Source: JBKDZR01 sp047971485
GTDB taxonomy: Bacteria; Pseudomonadota; Alphaproteobacteria; Rhodobacterales; Rhodobacteraceae
NCBI GenBank assembly: GCA_047971485.1
Contig: JBKDZR010000129.1
Location: 1 to 15,985 of the forward strand
Reading direction: 5' to 3'
DNA length: 15,985 bases
Position 1 is the stretch's first letter. Each line of letters starts with the position of its first letter. A program made the translations under genes and the position numbers. This document shows positions 14,751 through 15,985 of the stretch, one piece after another. The notes beneath the pieces were generated by a model. That model saw only the letters and a list, made by a program, of their open reading frames with translations. It ran no database searches and was not told the DNA's origin.

Positions 14751-15985
14751 TCACGCCGCCTGCCCGCTGAGCCTGCCATAGAAGCTGCGCTCGAGATGCA
14801 GCTCCCCTGCCCCGGCCTTCTCGACCATGCCGCGCAGATATCCGCCCGGCGAGGAAACTTCGCCCGCGCAATGCTTCTCGAAGACAAGCGCCAGCGCCGC
14901 TGTCGCCACCTGATTGCCCAGCCGGTCTTGCGCCACGTTCCACGCATGCTCGGACACCCCGATCATCGGCCTGAGCTGCCCGGCAACCCGGTGCAGATCA
15001 CCCCAATCCTTCAGGAACCCGCCCATATTTCGGGCCCAGGACGCGAATTCAGGACAGGCTTGCATCACAGTCGGCAGATCCAGTGCTACGCGGTTCTTCC
15101 GCACCTCGGCCACCCACTCTTCCAGTTCCCTATCAACCTGATCTTCGGGCTGAGCATTGGGCACCACGGCCGCGATTTCCTCATTTTTTGAGGAATTACA
15201 AATTACAGGATTAAGTTGGTTTGTAACTAGTATATGGGGGCCTGAAATGACCTCCCTGGGGTTCATTTCTTGAGTCTTCTCGGGAACTTGTTCCTTAGTT
15301 TCCAGCGTGTTTTCCACAGGCTCAACCACCTGAGTTGCCTTGAGATAGGCAGCTTCGACACGCTTCTGAAGCTCCCTGAACCACGTCATGAGCCGGGCAA
15401 GCTGCTCGGAAGCTACGTGACGGCGCGGAAGCCGGTCGAGAAGCTCTTCGAAAAGACCCGTGAACCGCATCCAGGGCCCTCCCAGCGCGTTACTGACGGC
15501 CGCCTCGATCCGCGCGCGGATCATACGGCGTGCCACCGTGATCTGGCGCTTCAGGCGCTGGCAGAGCTCGCGTTCGGTTTGCAGCTTGGCATGCAACTCC
15601 TCGAACTCCTCGACGCGTGCCGACAGAGGCGACAGATCGAAGCCGTAGGCCTCGACAATGCGCCCATCAGCGTCCCTGCGGCCCCACCGCTTGCCGTTGG
15701 GGCTGTCCTGGAAGGAGATCACGCCGATCTCGGCCAGGCGCCGTGCATGGCGCTTGAGCGAGGAGAGCGAGAAGCCCGTCTGCTCCATTAGATAGGCGTT
15801 TGACGCCCAGACGATCGGGCGCTGCCCTTCCTCCCAATCGTGGGCCTGGGTAAAGGCCCCGAGGGTGTCGAGGAGCATCATGTCTCCGGCCTTGAGGCCA
15901 ATGTATGCACCGACCCGCTTTACGGCCACGAAAGCCCGTGTTTTGGGTACAGCTACCTGTTCACCGGCTTGGGCAAGCTGCTCTG
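14751..15985 (-). CDS. repC: RepC, repABC-type plasmid replication initiator (partial, N-terminus outside window)
   Basis: The frame is open to the right edge, so the N-terminus is missing; at least 410 residues are present. The N-terminal winged-helix domain is visible: 'PIVWASNAYLMEQTGFSLSSLKRHARRLAEIGVISFQDSPNGKRW', here read across the usual recognition helix, then 'EAYGFDLSPL'. A coiled helical region with 'ELCQRLKRQI' follows. The C-terminal domain ends 'SPGGYLRGMVEKAGAGEL' and 'LERSFYGRLSG', the conserved RepC tail. RepC is the initiator of repABC replicons and acts in cis on an origin within its own gene. A low-complexity linker near 'LNPVICNSSKNEEIA' coincides with the A+T-rich island at 15181-15235. 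repA and repB would lie beyond the right edge. A GTG at 15929 is an internal codon, not the start. Confidence 0.92.
   Translation of the reverse strand, partial: EQLAQAGEQVAVPKTRAFVAVKRVGAYIGLKAGDMMLLDTLGAFTQAHDWEEGQRPIVWASNAYLMEQTGFSLSSLKRHARRLAEIGVISFQDSPNGKRWGRRDADGRIVEAYGFDLSPLSARVEEFEELHAKLQTERELCQRLKRQITVARRMIRARIEAAVSNALGGPWMRFTGLFEELLDRLPRRHVASEQLARLMTWFRELQKRVEAAYLKATQVVEPVENTLETKEQVPEKTQEMNPREVISGPHILVTNQLNPVICNSSKNEEIAAVVPNAQPEDQVDRELEEWVAEVRKNRVALDLPTVMQACPEFASWARNMGGFLKDWGDLHRVAGQLRPMIGVSEHAWNVAQDRLGNQVATAALALVFEKHCAGEVSSPGGYLRGMVEKAGAGELHLERSFYGRLSGQAA
15179..15318. other. Candidate oriV inside repC (A+T island, repeats, DnaA-box-like site)
   Basis: Bases 15181-15235 are about 25% G+C in surroundings above 60%. 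The island holds CCTCA/TGAGG around five T residues (15179-15193), a tandem AATTACA, and the inverted pair TTACAAA (15196-15202) and TTTGTAA (15220-15226). TTTTCCACA at 15310-15318 fits the relaxed DnaA box TTWTNCACA. Origins of repABC plasmids have been mapped inside repC, in an A+T-rich stretch, so location and composition agree. Function is inferred. Confidence 0.5.

Noticed and set aside
1..15985. tRNA or rRNA genes
   Set aside because: No GGTTCGAATCC-type T-arm with a matching acceptor stem, and no rRNA-like sequence, was noticed on either strand.

Overview
The window looks like part of a repABC-type plasmid or chromid from an alphaproteobacterium, most probably of the Rhodobacteraceae. 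The main support is a RepC-like replication initiator at the right edge, a DUF1403 protein and an ScpB-like protein beside it, and high-GC coding in the right third. The left third is visibly richer in A+T, so the window is probably a mosaic.

Left part (1-8104): seven plus-strand genes in one direction, mostly touching or closely spaced. They encode a VOC/glyoxalase-fold protein, a flavin reductase fused to a MarR-like domain, an acyl-CoA synthetase, an SCP2-type thiolase, an FMN-dependent 2-hydroxyacid oxidase, malate synthase G and a GlcG/HbpS-family protein. The ligase and thiolase overlap by 4 nt, and malate synthase and GlcG by 7 nt. A likely logic is that the first half activates and cleaves an organic acid to acetyl-CoA. 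The second half oxidises a 2-hydroxyacid such as glycolate to glyoxylate, and malate synthase joins the two to make malate. The substrate, the oxygenase partner of the flavin reductase and any dedicated regulator are not in the window.

Middle part (8105-11600): a remnant of an ISKra4-type transposase; a two-gene winged-helix plus nucleotidyltransferase module that resembles AbiEi/AbiEii toxin-antitoxin and phage-defence systems, with a four-box symmetric operator over its start codons; a small unrecognised gene; and a broken Mrr-like restriction gene that ends exactly in a 34-bp perfect palindrome.

Right part (11683-15985): minus-strand DUF1403 and scpB-like genes, a 420-nt region with an interrupted palindrome and a 13-bp direct repeat, a tyrosine recombinase, and a convergent partial repC. 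Inside repC there is an A+T-rich island with repeats and a DnaA-box-like site, the expected place for the plasmid origin. I read this part as plasmid maintenance: replication, probable multimer resolution, and possibly segregation.
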